DNA of 33,076 nt from Chloroflexota bacterium (GCA_003141955.1 PLOC01000113.1:14475-47550); one strand, 5' to 3'. Numbered from the stretch's first letter, positions 23,517 through 32,725 are shown. Notes: generated by a model not told the origin, from the letters alone. A program made the numbers and translations.

Positions 23517-24218
23517 TCAGGCGCCCTCCTCTGAATCTGAGCCGGACGGCTCGGCTGGAGCCGCATCGGATTCGCCGGCCCTGGCGGCGTCCCTGGCCTT
23601 GTCGGCCTTCTCGGCGCCGGCCCGGCGGGCGGGAGCGGGAGCGGCGATGGGAGTCGCAGACTCGGCCGCGTCATCCGGCTCGGCGTCGCTCGGGAACTCG
23701 AGCACGTGGGCCGTGCCGCCGGCCGACTCGATCTTCGCCGTGGCGCTCTTGCTGAAAGCGTCGGCGACCACGAAGAGGGGCCGGGTCACGTCGCCGTGGC
23801 CGAGGACCTTGAGCGGCTTGTCGAGCGATCGGACCAGCCCGACGGCCGCGAGGATATCGGGCGTGATCGTCACCGGAGCGGGCTTGCCGGCCTTCGCGGG
23901 GGCCTTGGCGGCGTCGGCAGCGGCCGCGAGCTCAGGCGCGTCGAGGATGCCCGTCTCGGCCAGGTCGTTGATGCGGCCGACGTTGACGATCTCGTACTCG
24001 ACCCGGAACGGGTTCCGGAAGCCTCGCAGCTTGGGGACGCGGATGTGGATCGGGGTCTGTCCACCCTCGAACCACGGCTGGATCGTCCCGCCCGTGCGGG
24101 CTTTCTGACCCTTGGTGCCGCGGCCGGCGGTCTTGCCCTTGCCCGCGGCGATGCCCCGGCCGACGCGCGTGCGTGGCTTGCGGGAGCCTTCGGCGGGGCG
24201 CAGGTCGTGCAGCTTCAT
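23517..24218 (-). CDS. rplO: Large ribosomal subunit protein uL15 with long C-terminal tail
   Basis: uL15 is a late-assembly 50S protein. The 233-aa product starts [44 protein letters not shown] and has the [18 protein letters not shown] and [14 protein letters not shown] signatures. Typical uL15 is about 145-155 aa. The excess is an Ala/Lys/Pro insertion near residues 85-115 ([17 protein letters not shown]) and a ~60-residue Ala/Glu/Asp/Ser tail ([27 protein letters not shown] to the end). Both look disordered. The ATG overlaps the rpmD stop as ATGA. Confidence 0.96.
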   Translation of the reverse strand: MKLHDLRPAEGSRKPRTRVGRGIAAGKGKTAGRGTKGQKARTGGTIQPWFEGGQTPIHIRVPKLRGFRNPFRVEYEIVNVGRINDLAETGILDAPELAAAADAAKAPAKAGKPAPVTITPDILAAVGLVRSLDKPLKVLGHGDVTRPLFVVADAFSKSATAKIESAGGTAHVLEFPSDAEPDDAAESATPIAAPAPARRAGAEKADKARDAARAGESDAAPAEPSGSDSEEGA

Positions 24219-24412
24219 CGCTTCTCCTCGGGCAGTTCCTCGACCTCGACGAGGAATCGGACCTGCCGCACCATGCCGCGTGTGGCCTCGTTGTCGGGCA
24301 CTTCGACGGTGTCGCCGATACCCCGGAGACCCAGCGCCCTGATCGTTCCGCGGTTGCGGGCGATGTGGCTGATGGTGCTCTTGGTCTGGGTGACGCGCAG
24401 CTTACCGGCCAT
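24215..24412 (-). CDS. rpmD: Large ribosomal subunit protein uL30
   Basis: uL30 is a small protein of the 50S subunit. The 65-aa product reads [59 protein letters not shown], matching the family length and its central 'IRALGLRG..V..' pattern. It overlaps the end of rpsE by 11 bp and the start of rplO by 4 bp, so it is translationally coupled on both sides. Confidence 0.96.
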   Translation of the reverse strand: MAGKLRVTQTKSTISHIARNRGTIRALGLRGIGDTVEVPDNEATRGMVRQVRFLVEVEELPEEKR

Positions 24413-24935
24413 TGGCCACCTCCGCGGCGGGCTGACCGGCGACGGTGCTGTGAACCCGAACGCCGCGGCGCGCGCTTATCTCCTCAGCTGAGTGAAGGCT
24501 CTTGAGCGCTTCCATGGTCGCCCGGGTGACGTTCACCGGGTTGGTCGAGCCAAACACCTTGGCCAGGATGTCGCGGATGCCGGCCGACTCGACCACGGCG
24601 CGAACGGCGCCGCCGGCGATGACGCCGGTGCCCTGCGAGGCCGGCTTCAGCATGATCCTCGAGGCCCCGAAGTCCATGCGGACCTCGTGCGGGATCGTCG
24701 TCCCGACCATGGGGATGCGGATGATGTTCTTCTTCGCGTCCTCGACGCCCTTGCGGATGGACTCGGGCACCTCGCCGGCCTTGCCGAGGCCGACGCCGAC
24801 GTGACCCGCGCCGTCACCGACGACGACGATCGCGCTGAAGCTGAAGCGGCGGCCGCCCTTGACGACCTTCGCAACGCGGTTGATCTGGACGACGCGCTCT
24901 TCGAGCGTCAGCTTGTTGGGATCGATCCTGGCCAA
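24402..24935 (-). CDS. rpsE: Small ribosomal subunit protein uS5 (TTG start)
   Basis: uS5 acts in decoding fidelity and mRNA helicase activity at the 30S entry site. The 177-aa product has [61 protein letters not shown] (dsRNA-binding-like domain) and the second domain [42 protein letters not shown]. The start is TTG at 24935, eight bases after a strong AAGGAG, and there is no alternative upstream ATG in frame. It follows rplR by 18 bp. Confidence 0.97.
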   Translation of the reverse strand: MARIDPNKLTLEERVVQINRVAKVVKGGRRFSFSAIVVVGDGAGHVGVGLGKAGEVPESIRKGVEDAKKNIIRIPMVGTTIPHEVRMDFGASRIMLKPASQGTGVIAGGAVRAVVESAGIRDILAKVFGSTNPVNVTRATMEALKSLHSAEEISARRGVRVHSTVAGQPAAEVANGR

Positions 24936-24953
24936 CTGATCAGCTCCTTCGCG

Positions 24954-25316
24954 TCAGAACTCGAGGCCGGCTTCGCGGGCGGCGTCGGCCAGCGACTTGA
25001 TCCGTCCGTGATACCTGAACCCGGCTCGGTCGAACACGACCTGTTCGATTCCGGCGCTCCGGGCGCGCTCTGCGACCAGGCGGCCGACGGTCTTGGCCTC
25101 ATCGGTCTTCCTCTGGCCGGCGGCCCTGAGCTCCTTCTCGAGGCTCGAGGCGGCGGCCAGCGTCCTACCGGTCGTGTCGTCGATTACCTGGGCATAGATA
25201 TGGTTGAGGCTGCGGAAAACGGTCAGGCGCGGGCGCTCGGGCGAACCCGAGAGGCGAAGCCTGATCCGCTCGTGCCGCTTCTGCCGCGCGGCCCCGCGGC
25301 TGGCGACCTGCGTCAT
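24954..25316 (-). CDS. rplR: Large ribosomal subunit protein uL18
   Basis: uL18 binds 5S rRNA with uL5. The 120-aa product from the ATG at 25316 shows [48 protein letters not shown] and the C-terminal [28 protein letters not shown], the family signature. AAGGGG lies about 8 nt before the ATG. The open frame upstream of this ATG is shadow of rplF. Confidence 0.97.
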   Translation of the reverse strand: MTQVASRGAARQKRHERIRLRLSGSPERPRLTVFRSLNHIYAQVIDDTTGRTLAAASSLEKELRAAGQRKTDEAKTVGRLVAERARSAGIEQVVFDRAGFRYHGRIKSLADAAREAGLEF

Positions 25317-25344
25317 CGTGCTGACCCCTTCGTCATCGCCTGGC

Positions 25345-25896
25345 TCACTTCTTGCCGCCGATCTTGCCGGCCTTGCCGGCCTTGCGGCGGATCTGCTCGC
25401 CAAGGTAGTGGACGCCCTTGCCCTTGTATGGCTCCGGCTTTCGAGTGGCTCGGATCCTGGCCGCCACCTCGCCGACGAGCTCCTTGTCGATGCCGACGAC
25501 CGCAAGGCGGATCGGGTTCTCGACTTCGAAGACGATGCCGGCCGGCGGCTCGATCTCGATCGGATGGCTGTAGCCGAGGTTCAGCTGCAGCTTGTCTCCG
25601 ACCTTGGAGGCGCGGTAGCCGACGCCGGTGATCTCGAGCGGCTTGCGGTAGCCGTCCGTCACGCCGGTCACCATGTTGGCGACGAGAGTTCGGGTCAGGC
25701 CATGGAGCTGCTTGTGGTGCTTGGCTTCGCTGGGTCGCTCCACGACGATGATCGAGCCCTCCATCGTGACGCGCATGTCCGGGTGGAGAGCGCGATGAAG
25801 CGAGCCCTTGGGGCCCTTGACGGTGATGTCCCGGCCGACGATCGAGACGTCGACACTCGGCGGGACCTGGATCGGCAGGCGGCCAATTCGCGACAT
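25345..25896 (-). CDS. rplF: Large ribosomal subunit protein uL6
   Basis: uL6 lies near the factor-binding site of the 50S subunit. The 183-aa product from the ATG at 25896 reads [41 protein letters not shown], with two related domains and the C-terminal [34 protein letters not shown] signature (usually [12 protein letters not shown]). An earlier ATG twelve codons upstream lies inside rpsH and is not needed. It starts 7 bp after rpsH. Confidence 0.97.
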   Translation of the reverse strand: MSRIGRLPIQVPPSVDVSIVGRDITVKGPKGSLHRALHPDMRVTMEGSIIVVERPSEAKHHKQLHGLTRTLVANMVTGVTDGYRKPLEITGVGYRASKVGDKLQLNLGYSHPIEIEPPAGIVFEVENPIRLAVVGIDKELVGEVAARIRATRKPEPYKGKGVHYLGEQIRRKAGKAGKIGGKK

Positions 25897-25903
25897 CGCC
25901 GGC

Positions 25904-26302
25904 CTACCAGACGTACGCCAGGACTTCACCACCGAGCTGGGCCTTGTGGGCCTGCGAGCCGGTCATGATGCCCTGACTGGTGCTGACGATTACGAGGCCG
26001 AGCCCCCCGAGCACCCTGGGGATCTCGGTCTTGCGCGCATACACGCGCAATCCGGGCTTGCTGATGCGCTTCAGCCCCGACACGACCGGAGCCTTGCCAT
26101 CGACGTACTTGAGCGTGACGCGCAGCACCTGGCGAGCGCCCTCGTGCTCCTCGCGGACCTCGGCGATGAAGCCCTCCTCCAGAAGGATTCGGGCGATCTC
26201 CCGCTTTGTCCGCGAGGCCGGGACGACCACGTCCGCGTGCCTCGCCCGCGAAGCGTTGCGGATGCGAGTCAGCATGTCCGCAATCGGATCGGAGACGTTC
26301 AT
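25904..26302 (-). CDS. rpsH: Small ribosomal subunit protein uS8
   Basis: uS8 binds the central domain of 16S rRNA and in E. coli represses the spc operon. The 132-aa product has [42 protein letters not shown] and the C-terminal [36 protein letters not shown], matching the 'STS.GIMT...A....GGEVL..VW' signature. It lies 7 bp after rpsN. Confidence 0.97.
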   Translation of the reverse strand: MNVSDPIADMLTRIRNASRARHADVVVPASRTKREIARILLEEGFIAEVREEHEGARQVLRVTLKYVDGKAPVVSGLKRISKPGLRVYARKTEIPRVLGGLGLVIVSTSQGIMTGSQAHKAQLGGEVLAYVW

Positions 26303-26309
26303 CGGTTAC

Positions 26310-26495
26310 CTACCAGCTCGATTTGGTGACGCCGGGCAGCTCGCCGAGCAGCGCCCGTTCGCGGAAGCAGATGCGGCACAAACCGAAGCGCCGCATGTAT
26401 GCGCGGGGGCGACCGCAGACGAAGCAGCGGTGATAGGCCTGAACCTTGTGCCGCGCCGGTCGCTTGGCCTTGGCGATCATCGACTTCTTGGCCAT
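26310..26495 (-). CDS. rpsN: Small ribosomal subunit protein uS14, zinc-binding short form
   Basis: uS14 is in the 30S head. The 61-aa length and the four cysteines C24, C27, C40 and C43 (HRCFVCGRP and GLCRICFRE) mark the short zinc-ribbon type (RpsZ). [18 protein letters not shown] is the expected C-terminus. It lies between rplE and rpsH as in most Gram-positive-type spc operons. Confidence 0.97.
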   Translation of the reverse strand: MAKKSMIAKAKRPARHKVQAYHRCFVCGRPRAYMRRFGLCRICFRERALLGELPGVTKSSW

Positions 26496-26514
26496 TGCTT
26501 CTCCCTCCCCGCGC

Positions 26515-27057
26515 CTAGCCGGCGAAGGGCATGCCGAGGAGTTCGAGCAAACGCTTCGATTCCTCGTCGGTCTTCGCCGTCGTCACGATGCTGATCTCCA
26601 GCCCGCGGAGACGGTCCACCTTGTCGTAGTCGATCTCCGGGAATGCGAGTTGCTCCCGAAGCCCCAGTGAGTAGTTGCCGCGCCCGTCGAACGACTTGGC
26701 CGGCACGCCGTGAAAGTCGCGGATGCGGGGCAGCGCGATGCGGGTCAGCCTTTCCAGGAAGTCCCACATCCGATCGCCGCGCAGGGTCACCCGCGCGCCG
26801 ATCGTGTTGCCGGTGCGCAGCCGGAATTGCGCGATCGAGCGCTTCGCCTTGGTGGTCACCGGATGCTGGCCGGTGATCGCGGCGAGGTCGCCGACGGCGG
26901 CATCGACCGCCTTGGGGTTCGTCAGAGCCTCGCCCAGGCCGATGTTGACGACGATCTTGGACAGGCGCGGGATCTGCATTCGATTGATGTAGTTGAACTG
27001 CTTCTGCAGCGCCGGGACGGCCTCGTCCGCGTAGCGCTGGCGAAGGCCGCCGCTCAC
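26515..27057 (-). CDS. rplE: Large ribosomal subunit protein uL5 (GTG start)
   Basis: uL5 binds 5S rRNA in the central protuberance and contacts P-site tRNA. The 180-aa product has [72 protein letters not shown] and [41 protein letters not shown]. The GTG at 27057 overlaps the rplX stop as GTGA, which decides the start over an in-frame ATG twelve codons upstream. Confidence 0.97.
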   Translation of the reverse strand: MSGGLRQRYADEAVPALQKQFNYINRMQIPRLSKIVVNIGLGEALTNPKAVDAAVGDLAAITGQHPVTTKAKRSIAQFRLRTGNTIGARVTLRGDRMWDFLERLTRIALPRIRDFHGVPAKSFDGRGNYSLGLREQLAFPEIDYDKVDRLRGLEISIVTTAKTDEESKRLLELLGMPFAG

Positions 27058-27488
27058 GCGCCCACCTCCAGCTGTTCGTTGCAGTGCGCGCACACGCGAG
27101 CGCTCTTGCCGGTGCTGAGGGGCTGGTGCTTGACGCGCGTGACCCGTTCGCAGCGCGGGCAGATGATCATCACGTTGCTGGCGTCGATCGGCATCGGCTT
27201 GTCGACGATGCCGCCCTGCTGCACCTGCGGCGCCCGGTCGTTCTGGGACATCGACCGGCGCGGCTTTGTGTGGCGTTTGGCGATGTTGATACCCGAGATG
27301 ACGACCGACACCGGACGGGTGGCGGTCCTCCTCCAGCCTGCCTTCGTCGGGCGTTCGCCGGACGGATTGCGCAGAACCCGCTCCACTTTGCCGCGCTTGC
27401 CGGCGTCCTTGCCGTGCAGCACGACGACGGTGTCGCCGGCCCGGATCTCAGGCACCTTGTTGGCGGGTGCGTTCTTGTCTGGCGCCAT
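27054..27488 (-). CDS. rplX: Large ribosomal subunit protein uL24 with insertion and zinc ribbon
   Basis: uL24 helps start 50S assembly. The 144-aa product has the KOW motif in [25 protein letters not shown] and the conserved [11 protein letters not shown] and [20 protein letters not shown]. Normal length is ~100-110. Here ~20 residues ([20 protein letters not shown]) are inserted between the KOW motif and the conserved strand, and a zinc ribbon is formed by C110, C113, C133 and C136. ATG and the rplN stop share one base (TGATG). Confidence 0.95.
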   Translation of the reverse strand: MAPDKNAPANKVPEIRAGDTVVVLHGKDAGKRGKVERVLRNPSGERPTKAGWRRTATRPVSVVISGINIAKRHTKPRRSMSQNDRAPQVQQGGIVDKPMPIDASNVMIICPRCERVTRVKHQPLSTGKSARVCAHCNEQLEVGA

Positions 27489-27856
27489 CAGAGCACCTCC
27501 GGCGCGAGCGAGACGATCTTCATGTAGTTGCGGTCACGCAGTTCGCGGGCAACGGGGCCGAAGATGCGCGTGCCGCGCGGGTTGCCCTGGTTGTTGATCA
27601 GGACCGCCGCGTTCTCGTCGAAGCGGATGTAGCTGCCGTCCGGCCGGCCGTATTCCTTGGCTGTTCGAACGATCACCGCGCGGACGACGTCGCCCTTCTT
27701 GACGGCGGCATTCGGGATCGCCTGCTTGACGCTGGCGATGATTACGTCGCCGACTCCGGCGGTCGTCTTCTGCGATCGGCCCATGACCCGGATGCATTGG
27801 ATGGTGCGGGCGCCGGTGTTGTCGGCGACCCGCATCCGGGTGTATTGCTGGATCAT
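27488..27856 (-). CDS. rplN: Large ribosomal subunit protein uL14
   Basis: uL14 lies at the subunit interface and is the binding site of the silencing factor RsfS. The 122-aa product reads [77 protein letters not shown] and [15 protein letters not shown], a near-consensus uL14. Its ATG overlaps the rpsQ stop as ATGA. Confidence 0.98.
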   Translation of the reverse strand: MIQQYTRMRVADNTGARTIQCIRVMGRSQKTTAGVGDVIIASVKQAIPNAAVKKGDVVRAVIVRTAKEYGRPDGSYIRFDENAAVLINNQGNPRGTRIFGPVARELRDRNYMKIVSLAPEVL

Positions 27857-28224
27857 CGGGCGGCCTCGCGGTCAGCCGTGTGCTTGCCCGGGTGAGCCGC
27901 GCCGTGGATCGCCTCGTCGATCGCCTCGTCCTCGACCACCGGCTCGGGCGTAGTGCCCTCTCCGGCTCGCGCGACGATGCTGACGAGGCGCCATCGCTTG
28001 GTCGCGGAAAGCGGCCTCGACTCCTCGATAAGGACCGTGTCGCCGACGTGGGCCTCATTGTCCTCGTCATGCGCCTTGAACTTGGTTGTCAAGCGGATGA
28101 CCCGCTTGTACAGGGGATGCCGCGTCATGCGCTCGACGGAAACGACGATCGTCTTGTCCATCTTGTCGCTGACGACACGGCCGACCTTGGTCTTCCGCTT
28201 GCCCTGCACTGCTGCTCCTGCCAT
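27853..28224 (-). CDS. rpsQ: Small ribosomal subunit protein uS17 with C-terminal tail
   Basis: uS17 is an OB-fold 30S protein that binds 16S rRNA. The core shows [73 protein letters not shown] to about residue 84. Typical length is 80-90 aa. The 123-aa product adds a ~38-residue acidic/His-containing tail ([36 protein letters not shown]). It begins 11 bp after rpmC. Confidence 0.96.
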   Translation of the reverse strand: MAGAAVQGKRKTKVGRVVSDKMDKTIVVSVERMTRHPLYKRVIRLTTKFKAHDEDNEAHVGDTVLIEESRPLSATKRWRLVSIVARAGEGTTPEPVVEDEAIDEAIHGAAHPGKHTADREAAR

Positions 28225-28235
28225 CGCGTGATCTC

Positions 28236-28448
28236 CTACGCCGTCTGCGTCCGGGAGCGCTCGTCGCGGCGCTCGCGCTGCACGGTGAGGATCCGCGCGA
28301 TCGTTCGTCTGGTTTGGGGGATCGTGCTGTAGTCCTTCAACTGCCGGGTCGTGAGCGCGAAGCGCGCCTGCCAGAGGTCCTGCTTGGCCTGGCGCAGCTG
28401 CTCCTCGAGCTCTCCGTCAGAGAAGCCTCGAACCTTCTCAATGTCCAT
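28236..28448 (-). CDS. rpmC: Large ribosomal subunit protein uL29
   Basis: uL29 is a two-helix protein near the tunnel exit, next to the SRP and trigger-factor docking site. The 70-aa product from the ATG at 28448 reads [62 protein letters not shown], with the family's [10 protein letters not shown]-type core. It overlaps the rplP end by 11 bp. Confidence 0.96.
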   Translation of the reverse strand: MDIEKVRGFSDGELEEQLRQAKQDLWQARFALTTRQLKDYSTIPQTRRTIARILTVQRERRDERSRTQTA

Positions 28449-28863
28449 CTGCGAGGCCTTCCTTGAGGATGAACCGGGTGGCGACCGGGAGCTTGTGGCT
28501 GGCGAGACGCATGGCCTCGACCGCCTCGGTCTGATCGACGCCGGCCATCTCGAAGAGGATCCGGCCGGGTTTGACAACGGCCACCCAGTGGTCGGGGGCG
28601 CCCTTGCCGGAACCCATCCGGGTTTCAGCCGGCTTCTTGGTGGCCGGCTTGTCGGGGAAGATGCGGATCCAGATCTTGCCGCCGCGCTTGACCGAGCGGG
28701 TCATGGCGCGTCGTGCGGCTTCGATCTGGCGGCTGGTGATCCAGGCCGGCTCGAGAGTGGCCAGGCCGAACTCGCCGAACGCGACGGTCGTACCACCCTT
28801 GGCGATCCCGGACATCCGGCCGCGCTGGACCTTGCGGTGCTTGACACGCTTGGGCATCAGCAT
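28438..28863 (-). CDS. rplP: Large ribosomal subunit protein uL16
   Basis: uL16 contacts tRNA in the A and P sites and finishes the peptidyl-transferase region. The 141-aa product (ATG at 28863, with GGGGG about 8 nt upstream; a second ATG two codons later is also possible) reads [54 protein letters not shown] and [42 protein letters not shown], all consensus. It begins 2 bp after the rpsC stop. The long upstream open frame is shadow of rpsC. Confidence 0.97.
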   Translation of the reverse strand: MLMPKRVKHRKVQRGRMSGIAKGGTTVAFGEFGLATLEPAWITSRQIEAARRAMTRSVKRGGKIWIRIFPDKPATKKPAETRMGSGKGAPDHWVAVVKPGRILFEMAGVDQTEAVEAMRLASHKLPVATRFILKEGLADGH

Positions 28864-28865
28864 GG

Positions 28866-29546
28866 CTACACCCCCTGCCCGACGGCGGCCGGGGCCATCA
28901 CGGGCTCGCGACGAGGTTTCTCGGCGGCGATCTCGCCACGGTAGATCCAGACCTTCACGCCGATCCGACCGTATGTCGTGAGGGCGTGAACCTGGGCGTA
29001 GCTGATGTCGGCGCGAAGCGTGCCGAGCGGGATTCGGCCTTCCTTGTCCCACTCGCGGCGTGCCATCTCGGAGCCGCCGAGGCGACCCGCGACTGCGATC
29101 TTCACGCCTTTGGCGCCCGCTTTCATCGTCCGCTGTATGGACTGCTTCATGGCCTTCTTGAAGGCAATGCGACGGGCCAGTTGCTGGCTGATGTTGGCGG
29201 CGACCAGGTACGCGTCGAGCTCCGGCTGGCGGATCTCCTTGACCTCGAGCTTGACCTTGCGCTTGGTCAGCGCGCCGACCTGCTGACGGAGCAGCTCGAC
29301 GTTGGCGCCGCCCTTGCCGATGACGATGCCCGGCTTGGCGGTGTGGATCGTGACCGTCACGTGGTTGATGCCACGCTCGATCTCGACCCCGCTGACGCTC
29401 GCGTTGGCCAGCCGCTTGGTCACGAGCAGGCGGATCGTGATGTCCTCCTTGAGGAGGTCGGTGTAATCCTTGTCCGCGTACCACTTCGCCGTCCAGGTGC
29501 GGGAGACACCCAGTCGGAAGCCGTACGGGTGAACCTTGTGACCCAT
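28866..29546 (-). CDS. rpsC: Small ribosomal subunit protein uS3
   Basis: uS3 forms part of the mRNA entry channel with uS4 and uS5. The 226-aa product starts [26 protein letters not shown]. It has the KH motif GIVIGKGG at 73-80, and the C-terminal domain [65 protein letters not shown]. The ATG directly abuts the rplV stop at 29547. Length is normal. Confidence 0.98.
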   Translation of the reverse strand: MGHKVHPYGFRLGVSRTWTAKWYADKDYTDLLKEDITIRLLVTKRLANASVSGVEIERGINHVTVTIHTAKPGIVIGKGGANVELLRQQVGALTKRKVKLEVKEIRQPELDAYLVAANISQQLARRIAFKKAMKQSIQRTMKAGAKGVKIAVAGRLGGSEMARREWDKEGRIPLGTLRADISYAQVHALTTYGRIGVKVWIYRGEIAAEKPRREPVMAPAAVGQGV

Positions 29547-29888
29547 CTAGGCCTCCCGGTCTTCGACGACGATGGTGATGTGGGTCATGGGCTTGTGGAT
29601 CGGGAACGCCCGACCCTGGGCCCGGGGCTGCCAGCGCTTGAGCACGCCGGGCCCCATGTTCGCCTGAGCGTCGGCCACGAACAGGTCCTCGGCGGACAGG
29701 TTGTGGTTGTTCTCAGCGTTCGCGGTCGCGCTCTTGAGGACGAGCAAGACGTCGCGTGCCGCCGCCTGCGGCATGAACGCCAGCAGGGCGGTGGCCTCCT
29801 CGACGCGCTTGCCCTTGATCGCCTCGGTGACGAGGCGGGCCTTTCGCGAGGAGCCCTTCAGGTATTTGGCTGTGGCGGAAACGCGCAC
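29547..29888 (-). CDS. rplV: Large ribosomal subunit protein uL22 (GTG start)
   Basis: uL22 lines the polypeptide exit tunnel, and its beta hairpin is a known site of macrolide-resistance changes. The 113-aa product has [59 protein letters not shown] and the hairpin region [31 protein letters not shown]. The GTG at 29888 has AGGAG about 8 nt upstream, which overlaps the rpsS stop (TAGGAG). Confidence 0.97.
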   Translation of the reverse strand: MRVSATAKYLKGSSRKARLVTEAIKGKRVEEATALLAFMPQAAARDVLLVLKSATANAENNHNLSAEDLFVADAQANMGPGVLKRWQPRAQGRAFPIHKPMTHITIVVEDREA

Positions 29889-29898
29889 GTCCGGGCTC

Positions 29899-30183
29899 CT
29901 ATTTAAGGGCGGTCGACCGCTCGGTGTGTTTCCCGTGCCCGCGGAAGGTGCGGGTCGGTGAGAACTCGCCGAGGCGATGGCCGACCATGTTCTCGGTCAC
30001 ATAGACCGGGATGTGTTTCCTGCCGTTGTAGACGGCGACTGTGTGCCCGATGAAATCGGGGAAGATGACTGACGCGCGAGACCAGGTCTTGACGACTTTC
30101 TTCTCGCTCTTCTTGTTCATCGTCTGGACGCGGCCGAGGAGCCGCGACTCGACGAACGGTCCCTTCTTGACCGAACGCGACAT
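29899..30183 (-). CDS. rpsS: Small ribosomal subunit protein uS19
   Basis: uS19 is in the 30S head and forms a bridge with the 50S subunit. The 94-aa product reads [86 protein letters not shown], a consensus uS19 of normal length. It lies 18 bp after rplB. Confidence 0.98.
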   Translation of the reverse strand: MSRSVKKGPFVESRLLGRVQTMNKKSEKKVVKTWSRASVIFPDFIGHTVAVYNGRKHIPVYVTENMVGHRLGEFSPTRTFRGHGKHTERSTALK

Positions 30184-30201
30184 GCCTCTCTCTCCTCTGC
30201 C

Positions 30202-31035
30202 TTATGCCTTGCCGTGCCGCGAGCGGATGATCAACCTGCTCGAGGACTTCTTGCCGAGGCGCGTCCGATAACCCATGGCGGGCTTGCCCCACGGCGTCTT
30301 GGGCGGCATGCCCGTGGGCGACTTGCCTTCGCCACCGCCGTGCGGATGGTCCCGCGGGTTCATGACGACGCCGCGGACTTCGGGCCGCAGGCCCATGTGC
30401 CTTGCCCGTCCGGCCTTGCCGAGGTTCTGGTTCTCGTGATCCAGGTTGGAAACCTGGCCGACCGTGGCCATGCACCGAAGGCTGACGCGCCGGACCTCGC
30501 CGGAGGGAAGCCGCACCGCGGCGTAATCGCCCTCTTTGGCGAGGAGCTGAGCCGATACGCCCGCGGAGCGGACGATCTGGCCGCCCTTGCCCGGAACCAG
30601 CTCGATGTTGTGGATCGTGGTGCCGAGCGGGATGTTGGAGAGGGGCAGCGCGTTGCCGACGCGCGCCTCAGCCTCGGGCCCGGCGATGACCACGTCCCCG
30701 ACCTTGAGGCCGTGCGGCAGGAGCATGTAGCGCTTCTCGCCGTCCTTGTAATGGAGCAGGCCGATGCGAGCGGACCGGTTGGGGTCGTACTCGATCGTGG
30801 CCAGCTTCGCCGGCACGCCGACCTTGTCGCGCTTGAAGTCGATGATGCGGTAGTGCTGCTTCTCGCCGCCGCCGCGATGGCGAACGGAGAGCTTGCCCTG
30901 GTTGTTGCGGCCGGACCCGCGCTTCTGCGACTCGAGCAGCGGCTTGTAGGGTTCCTTGGTCGTGACCTCTTCGAACGTGGACCGGGTCATGCCCCGGAGC
31001 CCCGCGGAGGTCGGCTTGTAGCTGCGCAGCGGCAT
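30202..31035 (-). CDS. rplB: Large ribosomal subunit protein uL2
   Basis: uL2 is needed for peptidyl-transferase activity and subunit joining. The 277-aa product has the [19 protein letters not shown] start, [30 protein letters not shown], and the conserved [37 protein letters not shown] loop with the His-containing [20 protein letters not shown] precedes it. One base separates it from rplW. Confidence 0.98.
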   Translation of the reverse strand: MPLRSYKPTSAGLRGMTRSTFEEVTTKEPYKPLLESQKRGSGRNNQGKLSVRHRGGGEKQHYRIIDFKRDKVGVPAKLATIEYDPNRSARIGLLHYKDGEKRYMLLPHGLKVGDVVIAGPEAEARVGNALPLSNIPLGTTIHNIELVPGKGGQIVRSAGVSAQLLAKEGDYAAVRLPSGEVRRVSLRCMATVGQVSNLDHENQNLGKAGRARHMGLRPEVRGVVMNPRDHPHGGGEGKSPTGMPPKTPWGKPAMGYRTRLGKKSSSRLIIRSRHGKA

Positions 31036-31036
31036 C

Positions 31037-31339
31037 TCAGACAGCCTCGAAGAATTCGATCTTCTGGCCGGGGGCCAGAGTCACGATCGCCTTGCGCCAG
31101 GGGGTCGTTCGGCCGCCGACGCGGCTGCGGCGCATCCCGCCGCGCTTCTCCTTGGTCTTGGTGGTCAGGACGTTCACGCCCAATACCTCGACCTTGAAGA
31201 GCTCCCCGACCGCCGCGGCGATCTGGACCTTGTTGGCGTCGCGGTGGACTGCGAACGTGTACTTGCCACGCTGCGCCTCGTCCATCGACTTCTCGCTGAT
31301 GACGGGATGGATGACGATGTCGTGTGCTGTGAGGCTCAC
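31037..31339 (-). CDS. rplW: Large ribosomal subunit protein uL23 (GTG start)
   Basis: uL23 sits at the tunnel exit and is the docking point for trigger factor and SRP. The 100-aa product has [61 protein letters not shown] and the C-terminal [20 protein letters not shown]. The GTG at 31339 overlaps the rplD stop as GTGA. The open frame further upstream is shadow of rplD. Confidence 0.97.
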   Translation of the reverse strand: MSLTAHDIVIHPVISEKSMDEAQRGKYTFAVHRDANKVQIAAAVGELFKVEVLGVNVLTTKTKEKRGGMRRSRVGGRTTPWRKAIVTLAPGQKIEFFEAV

Positions 31340-31962
31340 CCGTACACCTCCTCCATCTTGCTCAGCGCGGGCTGCTCGATGAGGACGGTGTCCGCGTTGA
31401 GCAGAGCCACGACGTTGAGCGAGTCGGCGCGAATGACCTCGACGCGCGGCAGGTTCCGCGCGGAGAGGACCAGGGTCTCGTCCGCGCCCGGGGCCACGAT
31501 CAGGACGCGGCCGTCGGCGCGCCCGAGCGCGGCCAGGACCTCGACCAGGTCGCGGGTCCTGGGCATCTCGAGACCTATCCCGTCGACGATGCGGATGGCG
31601 TCGTCGTCGAGCTTGGCCGTCAAGGCGCCACACAGGGCGAGGCGCTTCATCTGGCGCGGCAGACGCTGGGCGTAGGAGCGCGGGTGCGGTCCGAAGACCA
31701 CGCCGCCGCCGGTGTGGTTCGGCGCGCGCGTGGATCCCTGGCGTGCCCGGCCGGTGCCCTTCTGGCGGTACGGCTTCCTGCCGCCGCCGGAGACCTCGCC
31801 GCGCCTCTTGGTGTCGTGCGTACCGAGATGGCGGCCGGCCAGCTGGGCGGTCACCACCTGGTGGAGGACGGCCACGTTGACCGGTGCGGAGAAGAGCTCT
31901 TCGGGGAGCTCCACCTCACCGATCGCCTCGCCCGTCCTCGCGTACAGGGTCGTCTTCGGCAT
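31336..31962 (-). CDS. rplD: Large ribosomal subunit protein uL4
   Basis: uL4 reaches into the exit tunnel and in E. coli represses the S10 operon. The 208-aa product has the loop KRRGEVSGGGRKPYRQKGTGRARQGSTRAPNHTGGGVVFGPHPRSYAQRLPRQMKRLAL. The usual aromatic pair after 'RAP' is replaced by NHT here. The C-terminal Rossmann-like domain ends [24 protein letters not shown]. It begins 2 bp after rplC. Confidence 0.97.
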   Translation of the reverse strand: MPKTTLYARTGEAIGEVELPEELFSAPVNVAVLHQVVTAQLAGRHLGTHDTKRRGEVSGGGRKPYRQKGTGRARQGSTRAPNHTGGGVVFGPHPRSYAQRLPRQMKRLALCGALTAKLDDDAIRIVDGIGLEMPRTRDLVEVLAALGRADGRVLIVAPGADETLVLSARNLPRVEVIRADSLNVVALLNADTVLIEQPALSKMEEVYG

Positions 31963-31964
31963 CG

Positions 31965-32579
31965 CTAGACCTTCTTCACGAGGATCAGCGCGTTCGGGGA
32001 GCCGGGGACGGATCCCTTCACGAGCAGCAGGTTGCGCTCGGCGTCCGCCCGGACGACCCGCAGCTTCTTGACGGTGGCGCGGGTGTCGCCCAGGTGGCCG
32101 GCCATGCGCATGCCCTTGTAGACGCGGCCCGGCGTGGTGCCTGGGCCGATCGAGCCGGGCGCGCGGTGGTGGTCGGAACCGTGGGTCTTGGGACCGCGCT
32201 TGAAGTGGTGGCGCTTGATGTGTCCGGAGAAGCCCTTGCCCTTGCTGACGCCGACCACATCGACGACATCGCCGGCCGTGAACAGGGTCACGTCGAGCCT
32301 CTGGCCGACGGTGTAGGCCTCGGTGCCAGCGTCGTCGAGACGGAACTCACGTATGACGGAGAGCTTGGGCAGGTTCTTGAGCTGCCCGATCTCCGGCTTG
32401 GTGAGCCGGCCCGACTCCTCGATCCCGAGTTGTACGGCCGTATAGCCGTCGCGCTCGGGGGTCCGGAGGCGCGTGACGGTGTTCGGCTCGACGGAGACGA
32501 CGCTCACGGGGATCATCGTCCCGTCAGCCTGGAAAAGCTGAGTCATGCCGACCTTGCGGCCGATCAATCCGATGCTCAT
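31965..32579 (-). CDS. rplC: Large ribosomal subunit protein uL3
   Basis: uL3 starts 50S assembly and its loop approaches the peptidyl-transferase center. The 204-aa product starts MSIGLIGRKVGMTQLFQADGTMIPVSVVSVEPNTV and has VVGVSKGKGFSGHIKRHHFKRGPKTHGSDHHRAPGSIGPGTTPGRVYKGMRMAGHLGDTRAT, the family signature. In many bacteria a methylated Gln lies in 'GSIGQ'; here the residue is Gly-Pro. The ATG overlaps the stop of a small upstream ORF as ATGA. Confidence 0.97.
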   Translation of the reverse strand: MSIGLIGRKVGMTQLFQADGTMIPVSVVSVEPNTVTRLRTPERDGYTAVQLGIEESGRLTKPEIGQLKNLPKLSVIREFRLDDAGTEAYTVGQRLDVTLFTAGDVVDVVGVSKGKGFSGHIKRHHFKRGPKTHGSDHHRAPGSIGPGTTPGRVYKGMRMAGHLGDTRATVKKLRVVRADAERNLLLVKGSVPGSPNALILVKKV

Positions 32580-32725
32580 AGCACTCGCTCGCTGATCCGG
32601 CCCATGCCGGCCTTGTCTCCTGCGCGCGTTCGCTCACGCACGTAAGTGCGCTCGCTCGCGTGCTCGCCGCCTTGGCCTGAGCTCGGCTGAGCGGCGAGAT
32701 GCTGGTGGCGGGAAAGGATGTTCAT
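32576..32725 (-). CDS. Possible 49-aa ORF between rpsJ and rplC
   Basis: An ATG at 32725, 7 bp after the rpsJ stop and just behind AGGTG, opens 49 codons ending in a TGA that overlaps the rplC ATG as ATGA. The peptide (MNILSRHQHLAAQPSSGQGG, then EHASERTYVRERTRAGDKAGMGRISERVL) has no known domain and includes the translated repeat copy B. It could be a leader peptide for translational coupling or a chance frame kept open. I infer no function. Confidence 0.25.
   Translation of the reverse strand: MNILSRHQHLAAQPSSGQGGEHASERTYVRERTRAGDKAGMGRISERVL
32619..32672 (+). repeat. Dispersed hairpin repeat, copy B
   Basis: On the plus strand the core at 32631-32656 reads CGCTCA, then the stem CGCAC-GTAA-GTGCG, then CTCGCT. 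Copy A at 15672-15725 has the same flanks on the minus strand, with the stem CGGAC-GTTAA-GTCCG. The two are inverted relative to each other and about 17 kb apart, bracketing rplC to rpsI. Confidence 0.6.
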
